A stretch of DNA of 64,000 bases from Pseudomonas sp. LS1212 (GTDB taxonomy: Bacteria; Pseudomonadota; Gammaproteobacteria; Pseudomonadales; Pseudomonadaceae): NCBI RefSeq assembly GCF_024741815.1, contig NZ_CP102951.1, positions 836,001 to 900,000 on the forward strand, written 5' to 3'. Shown one piece after another: positions 22,633 to 31,518 of this stretch. The notes beneath the pieces were generated by a model. That model saw nothing but the letters and a program-made list of their open reading frames with translations. It was not told the DNA's origin and made no database searches. Each line of letters starts with the position of its first letter. Position 1 is the first letter of the stretch. Both the position numbers and the translations under genes were made by a program.

Positions 22633-22902
22633 ATGGCACTCAGCGTTGAAGAAAAAGCTCAGATCGTTAGCGACTACCAGCAAGCCGTTGGTGACACTGG
22701 TTCGCCAGAAGTGCAAGTTGCACTGCTGACCGCCAACATCAACAAGCTGCAAGGTCACTTCAAGGCCAACGGTAAGGATCACCACTCCCGTCGTGGTCTG
22801 ATCCGCATGGTAAACCAGCGTCGCAAGCTGCTGGACTACCTGAAAGGTAAGGACACCACTCGTTACAGCGCCCTGATCGGTCGCCTGGGTCTGCGTCGCT
22901 AA
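22633..22902 (+). CDS. rpsO: 30S ribosomal protein S15
   Basis: Primary 16S rRNA-binding protein of the central domain. The 89-residue product shows the standard helical S15 sequence (GSPEVQVALLT, HSRRGLIRMVNQRRKLLDYL). The ATG at 22633 with GGAGAAG upstream is used; a TTG 14 codons earlier is not. It is preceded by a 139-nt leader containing an imperfect hairpin (around 22500-22522) where autoregulation by S15 could act, by analogy with E. coli. pnp follows, the conserved pairing. Confidence 0.98.
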   Translation: MALSVEEKAQIVSDYQQAVGDTGSPEVQVALLTANINKLQGHFKANGKDHHSRRGLIRMVNQRRKLLDYLKGKDTTRYSALIGRLGLRR

Positions 22903-22943
22903 TAGCGCCCTGGCCAGTGGTGTGCGCGGCGTGCTGCATTCGT

Positions 22944-22970
22944 CGACTCTGGCGCCTGGCGCCAGGGTCG
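22944..22970 (+). other. 12-bp hairpin between rpsO and pnp
   Basis: CGACTCTGGCGC pairs with GCGCCAGGGTCG (one G-U) around a CTG loop, 41 nt after the rpsO stop. There is no T-run. In E. coli this gap holds the rpsO 3' hairpin and RNase processing sites; this stem is the likely equivalent, but its role is inferred. Confidence 0.5.
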
Positions 22971-23154
22971 ATGAGCATCCCGCGCGTATCTATGAGGTTG
23001 GTTGTCTGTCGTGCTTGAGCGCTTTTGCGCCAAAGCAGGGCAGGCTTCCAGCCTCAAGTTTTATCTGGACGGTCAAAGGGGCCGAATCCCCTGTCTGCCC
23101 AAGAATTTCGCAAGAAACCAGTTCCCCCAGAGCCACTAAAGAAGGTAGGAAACC

Positions 23155-25260
23155 GTGAACCCGGTAATCAAGAAATTCCAGTTCGGTCAATCGACCGTCA
23201 CCCTCGAGACGGGCCGTATTGCTCGTCAAGCCTCCGGCGCCGTATTGGTCACCGTCGACAACGACGTCACCGTGCTGGTGACTGTGGTCGGCGCCAAGCA
23301 GGCTGATCCAGGCAAGGGCTTCTTCCCTCTGTCTGTGCACTACCAGGAAAAAACCTACGCTGCCGGCAAGATCCCTGGCGGTTTCTTCAAGCGTGAAGGC
23401 CGTCCTTCCGAGAAAGAAACCCTGACCTCGCGTCTGATCGACCGTCCGATCCGCCCGCTGTTCCCTGAAGGCTTCATGAACGAAGTGCAGGTCGTCTGCA
23501 CCGTCGTTTCCACCAGCAAGAAAACCGATCCGGACATCGCTGCGATGATCGGTACCTCGGCTGCCCTGGCGATCTCCGGCATTCCTTTCGACGGCCCGAT
23601 CGGCGCTGCGCGCGTTGCTTTCCATGAAAGCACCGGCTACCTGCTGAACCCGACTTACGAGCAGCTGGCCGCGTCCAGCCTGGACATGGTCGTTGCCGGT
23701 ACTTCGGAAGCTGTATTGATGGTTGAATCGGAAGCCAAAGAGCTGACCGAAGACCAGATGCTGGGCGCCGTACTGTTCGCCCACGACGAATTCCAGGCTG
23801 TTATCCAGGCTGTCAAAGAGCTGGCCGCCGAAGCTGCCAAGCCAACCTGGGACTGGGCTCCTGCGGCCGAAGCCACCGACCTGCTGGGCGCTATTCGTGC
23901 CGAGTTCGGCGAGGCGATCTCCCAGGCTTACACCATCACCGTCAAGGCCGACCGTTATGCCCGCCTGGGCGAGCTGCGTGACCAGGTTGTTGCCAAGCTG
24001 TCGGGCGAAGAAGGCCAGCCATCTTCCAGCGACGTCAAAGCCGCGTTTGGCGAAATCGAATACCGCACCGTTCGCGAAAACATCGTTAACGGCAAGCCGC
24101 GTATCGATGGCCGTGACACCCGCACTGTACGTCCGCTGAACATCGAAGTCGGCGTTCTGCCAAAAACCCACGGTTCGGCACTGTTCACCCGTGGCGAAAC
24201 TCAGGCTCTGGTAGTCGCGACCCTGGGTACTGCCCGTGACGCACAGCTGCTGGACACTCTGGAAGGCGAGAAAAAAGACCCCTTCATGCTGCACTACAAC
24301 TTCCCTCCGTTCTCGGTGGGCGAGTGTGGTCGCATGGGCGGTGCTGGCCGTCGCGAAATCGGTCACGGCCGTCTGGCCCGTCGTTCGGTTCAGGCCATGC
24401 TGCCTGCTGCCGACGTGTTCCCGTACACCATCCGCGTGGTATCGGAAATCACCGAGTCCAACGGTTCGAGCTCCATGGCTTCGGTTTGTGGTGCTTCCCT
24501 GGCTCTGATGGACGCTGGTGTGCCGATGAAGGCGCCAGTTGCCGGTATCGCCATGGGTCTGGTTAAAGAAGGCGAGAAGTTCGCTGTCCTGACCGACATT
24601 CTGGGTGACGAAGACCACCTGGGCGACATGGACTTCAAGGTAGCCGGTACCGCCAAGGGCGTCACCGCGCTGCAGATGGACATCAAGATCAAGGGCATCA
24701 CCGAAGAAATCATGGAGATCGCTCTGGGCCAAGCCTTGGAAGCGCGCCTGAACATCCTCGGTCAGATGAACCAGATCATTGGTCAGTCCCGTAGCGAACT
24801 GTCGGAAAACGCTCCGACCATGATCGCGATGAAGATCGACACCGACAAGATCCGTGACGTCATCGGTAAAGGCGGCGCCACCATCCGCGCCATCTGCGAA
24901 GAAACCAAGGCTTCGATCGATATCGAAGACGACGGCTCGATCAAGATCTTCGGTGAAACCAAGGAAGCTGCAGAAGCTGCTCGTCAGCGCGTGCTGGGTA
25001 TCACTGCAGAGGCTGAAATCGGCAAGATCTATGTCGGTAAGGTCGAGCGCATCGTGGACTTCGGTGCTTTCGTCAACATCCTGCCGGGCAAGGACGGTCT
25101 GGTTCACATCTCGATGCTGAGCGATCAGCGCGTAGAGAAAGTGACCGACATCCTGAAAGAAGGCCAGGAAGTGGAAGTGCTGGTACTGGACGTGGACAAC
25201 CGCGGCCGTATCAAGCTGTCCATCAAGGATGTGGCTGCAGCCAAGGCTTCGGGTGTTTGA
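23155..25260 (+). CDS. pnp: Polyribonucleotide nucleotidyltransferase (PNPase)
   Basis: Phosphorolytic 3'-5' exoribonuclease of the RNA degradosome. The 701-residue product has two RNase PH domains joined by an alpha-helical domain, then a KH domain (KIRDVIGKGGATIRAICEE, ~560) and an S1 domain (GKVERIVDFGAFVNILPGKD, ~625). It starts at GTG with TAGGAAACC upstream. The 252-nt leader after rpsO is longer than needed for a ribosome site and may carry PNPase autoregulatory structure. A strong terminator follows, and a group II intron is inserted right behind it. Confidence 0.98.
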   Translation: MNPVIKKFQFGQSTVTLETGRIARQASGAVLVTVDNDVTVLVTVVGAKQADPGKGFFPLSVHYQEKTYAAGKIPGGFFKREGRPSEKETLTSRLIDRPIRPLFPEGFMNEVQVVCTVVSTSKKTDPDIAAMIGTSAALAISGIPFDGPIGAARVAFHESTGYLLNPTYEQLAASSLDMVVAGTSEAVLMVESEAKELTEDQMLGAVLFAHDEFQAVIQAVKELAAEAAKPTWDWAPAAEATDLLGAIRAEFGEAISQAYTITVKADRYARLGELRDQVVAKLSGEEGQPSSSDVKAAFGEIEYRTVRENIVNGKPRIDGRDTRTVRPLNIEVGVLPKTHGSALFTRGETQALVVATLGTARDAQLLDTLEGEKKDPFMLHYNFPPFSVGECGRMGGAGRREIGHGRLARRSVQAMLPAADVFPYTIRVVSEITESNGSSSMASVCGASLALMDAGVPMKAPVAGIAMGLVKEGEKFAVLTDILGDEDHLGDMDFKVAGTAKGVTALQMDIKIKGITEEIMEIALGQALEARLNILGQMNQIIGQSRSELSENAPTMIAMKIDTDKIRDVIGKGGATIRAICEETKASIDIEDDGSIKIFGETKEAAEAARQRVLGITAEAEIGKIYVGKVERIVDFGAFVNILPGKDGLVHISMLSDQRVEKVTDILKEGQEVEVLVLDVDNRGRIKLSIKDVAAAKASGV

Positions 25261-25276
25261 TCACTGAAGCTTGCTG

Positions 25277-25306
25277 AAAAAGAGGACTCTTCGGAGTCCT
25301 TTTTTT
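25277..25306 (+). terminator. Intrinsic terminator of pnp
   Basis: AGGACTC/GAGTCCT stem (25283-25289 with 25294-25300), TTCG tetraloop, preceded by an A-run and followed by six T. It is the textbook form. The group II intron begins within a few bases of the T-run, the preferred insertion site of group IIC introns. Confidence 0.95.
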
Positions 25307-25308
25307 GT

Positions 25309-27139
25309 GTGCGCCCAGCATGGGCGCAATCTTGTGGGTGAAAGTCCCGCCGTGAGCTGACCACAGCGAACGAAGTGAAGCGCAACTGCATGAGGGTGAC
25401 CGAGTGTGGGGAGGAAGCGTGAATCGAAGCCATGAGCCGATGTACAAGAACCGGATAAAAGGCGAAGCCGATCAGGGTGAGCGGGCACAAAACCGCGAAG
25501 CTCTTGTGGTCAAAGATCAGGCAGCGTAAATCCGGCGGTTGTGTGGTGAAGGATTGCGTTCTTACCTGGGGAGATCTCGCCTCATGCCTGAAAGGGCGAC
25601 GGCGCGAGCCGGAGCGAGAAGTCAGCAGAGGCCGTAGTAGTCTTTTTTTTGACGAAGGGCTGAACGAGAGAAAGCGTTATAGGTCATGTTGATGCGAAAG
25701 ACCGGAAGTCAGATGCCTGCCAAACGCGGGGCGGATGGAGATAACGAGCGGTGAAGTCGTGAGAAGTCCCGTCAGCGACGAGGTCAATTGCCCGCAAGAT
25801 GAATCCGACTACGCAGGGCAAGGGCTGCTGGAACGCGCCTTTGCGAGAGAAAACCTGAAACGGGCGTGGAAACGGGTCAAGGCCAATAAAGGTGCAGCAG
25901 GGGTCGACGGTCTGGATATAGATCAGACGGCCGAACATCTGCTGAGCCAATGGGTTGTGATTCGTGAACAGCTTGTGTCCGGTGTCTATCGGCCTAGTCC
26001 GGTACGACGTGTGGCCATCCCCAAGCCCGACGGCGGTCAGCGCGAGCTGGGTATTCCGACGGTCACCGACCGTCTGATCCAACAAGCGTTGCTGCAAATT
26101 TTGCAGCCGCTACTCGATCCCACTTTCAGTGAGCACAGCTACGGCTTCCGTCCGGGGCGTTGTGCACAGGGGGCCGTCTTGGCGGCTCAGTGCTACGTGT
26201 CCTCGGGTCGAAAAGTGGTGGTGGATGTGGATCTGGAGAAATTCTTCGACCGGGTCGATCACGACATTCTGATGGATCGTCTACGTAAACGGATTTCGGA
26301 TCGGGCGGTTATCCGGCTGATTCGGGCGTATCTGGGTGCGGGAACGCTGATTAATGGCGTGCTCGAAAACAGTCTTTGCGGGGCGCCGCAAGGCGGCCCG
26401 CTGTCGCCGTTGCTGGCGAATGTGCTGCTGGATGAAGTGGATCGGGAGCTTGAACGCCGAGGTCATTGCTTCGTGCGCTATGCCGACGATGCGAATGTCT
26501 ATGTTCGCAGTCAGAAGGCGGGGCACCGGGTAATGGCTTTGCTGAGGCGTCTGTATGAAAAGCTGCACTTGAGTGTCAACGAGAGCAAAAGTGCAGTGAC
26601 GAGTGCGTTTGGTCGCAAGTTTCTAGGCTATGAGTTGTGGATAGCCCGAGGCGAAGTCAAACGTGCTTCATCCTACAAAGCGCAGAAGCAGTTCAAGCAG
26701 CGGATACGCTGGTACACCCGGCGCTCATGCGGTCGTAGCCTGCAACAGATCGTCGATGATCTGCGACCTTACATTCTGGGGTGGAAAACTTACTTCGGCT
26801 TGTCGCAAACCCCAGCCGTCTGGCGTGAGCTGGACGAATGGATACGACACCGGCTGCGAGCGATCCAGCTCAAGCAGTGGAAGCGGGGAACGACGACCTA
26901 TCGGGAGCTGCGAGCGCTTGGCGCGACCCGGCAAGTGGCGCAAAAAGTGGCTGGAAACACCTGTCGCTGGTGGCGTAACAGTCGTTTGGAGCTGAATCGC
27001 GTGCTTAATATTGCGTGGTTCGACAGGCTGGGATTAGTGCGCCTCTCATAACCTCAATCTCTCGAACCGCCCGGTGCGGACCCGCATGCCGGGTGGTGTG
27101 GCAGGGGAGCGGCCTGTGAAGGCCGTCCCCTATGCCGAT
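25309..27139 (+). mobile_element. Group IIC intron with encoded reverse transcriptase
   Basis: A ~1.83 kb retroelement bounded 5' by GTGCGCCC (after the pnp terminator T-run) and 3' by CCGAT. Domain V is recognisable at about 27066-27097: ACCGCCCGG pairs with CCGGGTGGT, with an apical TGCG/CGCA stem; the catalytic triad position reads CGC (27068-27070), the form I associate with class C introns. Domain VI at 27101-27135 (GCA-GGGGA-CGGCC/GGCCG-TCCCC-TGC) has a bulged A at 27132, seven bases from the 3' end, suitable as branch point. Ends are estimated to within ~2 nt. The encoded protein lacks an endonuclease domain, which also fits class C. Confidence 0.9.
25735..27051 (+). CDS. Group II intron reverse transcriptase/maturase
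   Basis: A 438-residue intron-encoded protein that would fold and reverse-transcribe its host intron. Seen in order: an N-terminal RT-0/1 region (LLERAFARENLKRAWKRVKA), fingers-palm with IPKPDGGQRELGIPTVTDR, GFRPGRCAQGAV, the catalytic YADD at 249-252, and a maturase (GIIM/X) region with KFLGYELW and PYILGWKTYFGL. There is no HNH endonuclease domain after the maturase region, consistent with group IIC enzymes. The frame is intact, so the element may be active. Codon use is similar to its neighbours. Confidence 0.93.
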   Translation: MEITSGEVVRSPVSDEVNCPQDESDYAGQGLLERAFARENLKRAWKRVKANKGAAGVDGLDIDQTAEHLLSQWVVIREQLVSGVYRPSPVRRVAIPKPDGGQRELGIPTVTDRLIQQALLQILQPLLDPTFSEHSYGFRPGRCAQGAVLAAQCYVSSGRKVVVDVDLEKFFDRVDHDILMDRLRKRISDRAVIRLIRAYLGAGTLINGVLENSLCGAPQGGPLSPLLANVLLDEVDRELERRGHCFVRYADDANVYVRSQKAGHRVMALLRRLYEKLHLSVNESKSAVTSAFGRKFLGYELWIARGEVKRASSYKAQKQFKQRIRWYTRRSCGRSLQQIVDDLRPYILGWKTYFGLSQTPAVWRELDEWIRHRLRAIQLKQWKRGTTTYRELRALGATRQVAQKVAGNTCRWWRNSRLELNRVLNIAWFDRLGLVRLS

Positions 27140-27248
27140 CTGGCACAAAGGCCGCGCGAATTGGTTTGCGGACATGCAACTTGCACGCGCAATTAAGAAT
27201 ATCAAAGGGGTCAAAGCCGTATCGGCTGATGGCCTGAAAGCAGACTAA
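27140..27248 (+). pseudogene. Possible 3' remnant of a BON-domain protein gene
   Basis: Directly after the intron 3' end, an open frame without its own proper start runs to TAA at 27246. Its last residues (LARAIKNIKGVKAVSADG) look like the end of a BON domain, as in OsmY-like periplasmic proteins, and I recall a BON-domain gene near pnp in other pseudomonads. The N-terminal part of such a gene is absent. One reading is that intron arrival or a later deletion removed the 5' part. The match rests on a short stretch, so this is tentative. Confidence 0.35.
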
Positions 27249-27329
27249 CCCCCTTTTTTCGAAACCCGCTGGCAACGATCGTCGCCAGGCCGAGGTTCAT
27301 GCGAAGGCCATAAGGACTTGGTACTCAAA

Positions 27330-27358
27330 GCCCCGGCACTTGGTGCCGGGGCTTCTCT
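27330..27358 (-). terminator. Terminator of the DUF748 gene
   Basis: Long GC-rich stem AAGCCCCGGCAC/GTGCCGGGGCTT with a short TTG loop, just past the 3' end of the minus-strand DUF748 gene; on the minus strand it is followed by TTGAG. It could also act on + strand readthrough from the intron. Confidence 0.7.
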
Positions 27359-27376
27359 TGATGTGGGAGCCGGAAC

Positions 27377-30328
27377 TCACTCGGCATCCAGATGCAGCGG
27401 CGTCACCACGCGCCCATCGCTTTGGGCCTCACCCAGCGCCGCATCGATGAAGTACACCCGGTCGTCAGCCAGCTGGCCCTTGTCCACCAGGTAATCCTTG
27501 ATGCTGCTGGCCCGCGCCTGGCCCAACTGGCGCAGGAGCAGGGCGCTTTCGGCCCAGGACTTGAGCACCCCTTCGCGCAACTTCGCGGTCCGTTCGGTGC
27601 GGTCCAGCTGCTCCCATTCGCCCGGTGGCTGCTGTTTCAGGCGGGCCCGGTAGATGCCTTCCAGCATGGGGTTTTTCTCGTCTTCGGGCACCTGAAGCTG
27701 GGTGGCCTGGGCCGGAACCTTTTCGCCGCGCCGCTGCAGGATCTTGTAGTAAGTGCTCTGGTATTCACGTTCAAGCCGCTGCTCGGCAATCAACGGGCCG
27801 TCGCTGCTCTGGGCGCTGGTGCCTTCGATTTCCAGGCGCAGGGCAGGGCGTTCCTTGAGTGCGGCGGCCAGCTTGTTCAGGGCACCCTGGGCGTCGCCAC
27901 TCAGCTCGCTTGAGCCAGCGGCGAAAGACACCGTGCTCAAGTCTTCGGCGCCGCCCCCGCTGACCAGCCCGCCAATGAACTTGAAGGGCGCCTGGGCGGC
28001 TCGCAGCACCAGGTTGCGCAGGGTTTGCCAGACGATCGGCATGACACTGAACTGTGGGTCGTTGAGGTCGCCCGAGACGGGCAATTCAATGGATATCCTG
28101 CCTTGAGTGTCCTTGAGCAGGGCCACGGCCAGTCGAATCGGCAAGTCCACGGCGTCCGGGCTGTCGACTTTTTCACCCAGTTGCAGCTGTTCTACCACGA
28201 CTTTGTTTTCAGCTTGCAAACGGCCCTTGGTAATCACGTAGTGCAGGTCGAGATTGAGCCTGCCCTTGCGGATGCGAAAGCCGGCGAACTTGCCCGAGTA
28301 AGGGGTAAGGTTGGTCAGCTCGACGCGTTTGAAACTGGTGGCGATATCCAGGCTGGCCAGCGGGTCGAAGGGGTTGAGGCTGCCTTTGATGGTCACCGGC
28401 GCATAGCGGTCGACCTTGCCCTTGATATCGATCCTGGCCGGCTTCTGCTGGCGACTGTCGATCGTGCCGATCTGCCCGTTGAGCTGCTGAATGGCGGTGG
28501 CGAAATCGGGAGTCAGGCTGAAGTCGGCGAAGTTGGCCGAGCCATCATTGATGACGATCCCGCCGATATGAATGCCCAACGGCTTGTCGTTGCGCGAGGC
28601 AGGCTTGGCCGGCCCCTTGGCGGCGGTGTCGGCGGGCTGCGGGATCAGCAGGTCGTCGATATTGGTGGTGCGGTCTTCGTTGATCATGAAGCGCGCATAG
28701 GGTTGCTTGAGGTTCACTTTGGCAATCGACAGCGCATCGCCATGGCGATACTCGAGACCCTCCAGATCCAGCTGCTCCCACTTGACGAAGTCACGGCTCT
28801 TGAGCGTATCGAGGGTATGCAACTGATTGACCCGGGCCTTGCCGGCAACACTGAAGGCCAGGGGATCAGTGCTCTTGAGATCGACCGCTAGCTCACTGCC
28901 GAGCATGCCGCTGCGCAGCTCTAGGCGAATGAAGGGGCTGATGTACGCCTGCGCCACCCGCAGGTCGATATCCTGCGTGGTGACGTTCAGCCTGGCACTG
29001 ACGGGCGCCAGGTTCAGCTCGCCGTTTGCTGTGAGCTTGCCCTGTTTGCCCAGGCCGGTATCGACCTTGAGCGTGAAGGGGGACTGGTTGAGGCTGTCGA
29101 AATTCTGCAGGTCGACATTCAACGGGCCGAGCTCGAGGGCAACCGGTTCTTTCGGTACCCGATCGGCCAGGTGAACCTGATAGTTGCGCAGTTGTACGTC
29201 GCGCAGCAGCACTTGCCAGGGTTTGTTCGGTGCGCTCGGCACCGGTTTCTCCGGGGCCTTGGGGTCAGCCGTGGCGGGTGCGGTTTTCTCTTCGGGCTCG
29301 GGTTTTTTGGCCGGCTGGCTGGCGAACAGCTTTTGCCAGTCGAGTTGGCCATCGGCCTCGCGGGCAGCCCAGGTCTCGAGTTTCTGGCTGCGGATCTTGC
29401 CCACGGTGACCAGCTGCTTGGCGAGGTCTACCGAGGTTTCGCTGATATCCAGCCGTTCCATGCGCACCAATGGGCGCCCATCCGGGGTCTTGATTGCGAA
29501 AGGGGCGACATTTACCGAGGTATTTTCCAGCAGCAGCTGGGTTTCCTTGGCCAAGTTAAGCTTGTAGTCGGTGCTCAGGCTGACTACACCGTCTTCCAGA
29601 ACCAGCGGCACTGCATCGCGCACATAGGGCCAGAACGATTTCATCTTGCCGTCGGTGATCTTCAGCGTGCCCTCTGCGACGATCGGCACCAGGCTGACGC
29701 GACCGGTCCAGTCGATCCGGCCTCCGGCAGGGCCGATCGCGACCAGGGTCATCTCGGCATTATCGTCGGGCAGCGTGCTGAGATTGTTCAGTTCCAGATT
29801 CATCGAGTCGTAGAGAAACTCGATCGGCTCGCTGGGGCGCATATCCTTGAAGTGCAGGTAACCATCGGTGAGCTTGATGCTGTCGATACGCAGCGGGAAC
29901 GGGTCGCTGGCGGGTTCGTCCGGTTTCGGTTCGCTGGGCGGCAGTTTGAACAGCTGCGCAAGATTGAGGCTGCCATCCTTGCTGAACAGCAATTCGGTAC
30001 GTGGTTTGTCCAGCGCCAACCCGGCCATATGCAGGGCGCCGGTCCACAGGCTGTCGATTTGCAGGTCGGTGTAAAGGCGCTCGAAGCCGACCTGCTCCTG
30101 GCCAGGCTCGCCGATATGCAAACCCCACAGGGTGAGCTCGAGGCTGAAGGGGTTGAGCTCCAGGCGGTCCAGCTGTGCAGGAACAGTGGAGTAATTCGCC
30201 AATTGCTGATTGGCGATGCGCAAGGCAACGCCAGGCAGTATCAGAAAGCCGAGCAGGCTATAAAGGGCGAGGACGGTCAACAAGGCGCCAATGGCGCGTT
30301 TCAATCCTTTGGGCATGTGAGGCGTCAT
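27377..30328 (-). CDS. DUF748 family envelope protein
   Basis: A ~983-residue protein anchored by one N-terminal transmembrane helix (ALLTVLALYSLLGFLILPG) with the bulk in the periplasm. It contains AsmA-like/DUF748 repeats, seen in segments such as LDRLELNPFSLELTLWGLHIGEP, ISRAKV-like beta strands and IHIGGIVINDGSANFADFSL, and an OmpA-like C-terminal part (VSFAAGSSELSGDAQGALNKLA). AsmA-type proteins are thought to bridge inner and outer membranes in lipid homeostasis; the exact role of DUF748 is not established. The ATG at 30328 is taken; an ATG at 30316 and a GTG at 30361 are alternatives, none with a strong ribosome site. Confidence 0.85.
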   Translation of the reverse strand: MTPHMPKGLKRAIGALLTVLALYSLLGFLILPGVALRIANQQLANYSTVPAQLDRLELNPFSLELTLWGLHIGEPGQEQVGFERLYTDLQIDSLWTGALHMAGLALDKPRTELLFSKDGSLNLAQLFKLPPSEPKPDEPASDPFPLRIDSIKLTDGYLHFKDMRPSEPIEFLYDSMNLELNNLSTLPDDNAEMTLVAIGPAGGRIDWTGRVSLVPIVAEGTLKITDGKMKSFWPYVRDAVPLVLEDGVVSLSTDYKLNLAKETQLLLENTSVNVAPFAIKTPDGRPLVRMERLDISETSVDLAKQLVTVGKIRSQKLETWAAREADGQLDWQKLFASQPAKKPEPEEKTAPATADPKAPEKPVPSAPNKPWQVLLRDVQLRNYQVHLADRVPKEPVALELGPLNVDLQNFDSLNQSPFTLKVDTGLGKQGKLTANGELNLAPVSARLNVTTQDIDLRVAQAYISPFIRLELRSGMLGSELAVDLKSTDPLAFSVAGKARVNQLHTLDTLKSRDFVKWEQLDLEGLEYRHGDALSIAKVNLKQPYARFMINEDRTTNIDDLLIPQPADTAAKGPAKPASRNDKPLGIHIGGIVINDGSANFADFSLTPDFATAIQQLNGQIGTIDSRQQKPARIDIKGKVDRYAPVTIKGSLNPFDPLASLDIATSFKRVELTNLTPYSGKFAGFRIRKGRLNLDLHYVITKGRLQAENKVVVEQLQLGEKVDSPDAVDLPIRLAVALLKDTQGRISIELPVSGDLNDPQFSVMPIVWQTLRNLVLRAAQAPFKFIGGLVSGGGAEDLSTVSFAAGSSELSGDAQGALNKLAAALKERPALRLEIEGTSAQSSDGPLIAEQRLEREYQSTYYKILQRRGEKVPAQATQLQVPEDEKNPMLEGIYRARLKQQPPGEWEQLDRTERTAKLREGVLKSWAESALLLRQLGQARASSIKDYLVDKGQLADDRVYFIDAALGEAQSDGRVVTPLHLDAE

Positions 30329-30425
30329 CTGTCTCGATCGGAGGTGGTTGGAGTATGGCACGCGAAACCAGTTCCGAAGAAAACACCTCTTTACTCGAAA
30401 TAAAACGCCGATCTGTCTGTAGGAT

Positions 30426-31442
30426 TTATAGCTGCAAGATGAGCGTCTTCAGAGGTGGCTGCTGATCGCGGGAGGGAAAGTCGCTTGCCGGGGGCATGAC
30501 TTGCCACTCGCGAACCGGGCGGCCGGCCTTTTCCGCACAGCGCAGTACCTGCTCACGCCAATCGTCCAGGCTGACCTTTGCCAGGTTGTTGCAGCAGATC
30601 AGCACGCCGTCGTCTGCGGTACTGAGCAGGGCCGGCTTGAGCAGGCTCTGGTAGTCGCGCAACAGGTCGACCGTGCCGAATGCGCTTTTGGCCCAGGCCG
30701 GTGGGTCTAGAAACACCAGGTCGTATTGGCGCTGCTGCAGGCGCGGGTAACTGGGCAGTTTCTGGCCGCGACGCTGGGTGATCGGCAGGCCCGCCAACTG
30801 CCGAATCGCCGGGAAATAGTCCGATTGCACGAACTGCATTTCGGGGAGGTGCGGGTTGAGGGCGCCGTTCTCGCGGCCAACGGCGAGGTTGCCTTCAGCA
30901 AAATCCAGATTGCAGACCTCTCTGGCGCCACCGGCTGCGGCACTCAGGCCAACCCCGCAGGTATAGGCGAAAAGGTTCAGGACCGTTTTGCCGGCGCTGT
31001 GCGCTTTCACCCAGCCGCGGGCATTGCGCAGGTCGAGAAACAGCAAGGGGTCCTGACCTGCGTGACGTGCGCGGACCCGATAGTTCAGGCCCCATTCCTG
31101 TGCGGTCAGGTCGGCCAGCGCAGCTTCGTTGGCGCGGTATACGGGGTCCTGGCGATCGATGCGTGAATTGCCCTGCGAGCGGTCGTTGTAGACCAGCAGC
31201 GTTTCCAAGCCCAGCTCACGGTTGACGGTTTCGTGCACGGCGAGCAGGGCATCAAGCTCCAGCGTCTGGTGAAAACTCTGGACCAGTAGTTGCGGGCCAT
31301 AGCGGTCCACGGTCAGGCCGCCAGCGCCTTCCTGGCTGCCATGGAACAGGCGGTAACAGTTGGTGCCCTGCTGGTGCAGTTCGGCGAGGAGGTCTTTGCG
31401 GGCATCGAGGGCGGCGCGCAGCGCCTGATTCAAGAGGGACAT
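30426..31442 (-). CDS. RlmI-like SAM-dependent RNA methyltransferase
   Basis: A 338-residue class I methyltransferase. It has a SAM-binding region (VLNLFAYTCGVGLSAAAGG), the acidic loop following (NLDFAEGNLAVGRENGALN), and the catalytic FLDPPAW motif typical of RlmI/RlmK-type enzymes that modify 23S rRNA. It lacks an evident PUA domain at the N-terminus. The frame is open 50 codons further upstream, but MSLLNQALRAALDARKDLL fits a real start. The base modified cannot be told from sequence alone. Confidence 0.85.
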   Translation of the reverse strand: MSLLNQALRAALDARKDLLAELHQQGTNCYRLFHGSQEGAGGLTVDRYGPQLLVQSFHQTLELDALLAVHETVNRELGLETLLVYNDRSQGNSRIDRQDPVYRANEAALADLTAQEWGLNYRVRARHAGQDPLLFLDLRNARGWVKAHSAGKTVLNLFAYTCGVGLSAAAGGAREVCNLDFAEGNLAVGRENGALNPHLPEMQFVQSDYFPAIRQLAGLPITQRRGQKLPSYPRLQQRQYDLVFLDPPAWAKSAFGTVDLLRDYQSLLKPALLSTADDGVLICCNNLAKVSLDDWREQVLRCAEKAGRPVREWQVMPPASDFPSRDQQPPLKTLILQL

Positions 31443-31485
31443 GCACGTGGCCTTGGCTAGGGACGTGCAGTTTAACAGCCACGAA

Positions 31486-31503
31486 GGGGCTCCGTGGAGC
31501 CCC
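31486..31503 (-). terminator. Hairpin after the thiolase gene
   Basis: Perfect palindrome GGGGCTCCGTGGAGCCCC between the thiolase stop and the methyltransferase start. A T-run (CTTTTTAC) follows it on the + strand only, so on the minus strand it is a weak terminator. Confidence 0.45.
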
Positions 31504-31518
31504 GACTTTTTACGCAGA

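Noticed and set aside
22990..25107. A 705-codon antisense frame across pnp
   Set aside because: Shadow of pnp; composition is His/Gln-rich and unlike a protein family.
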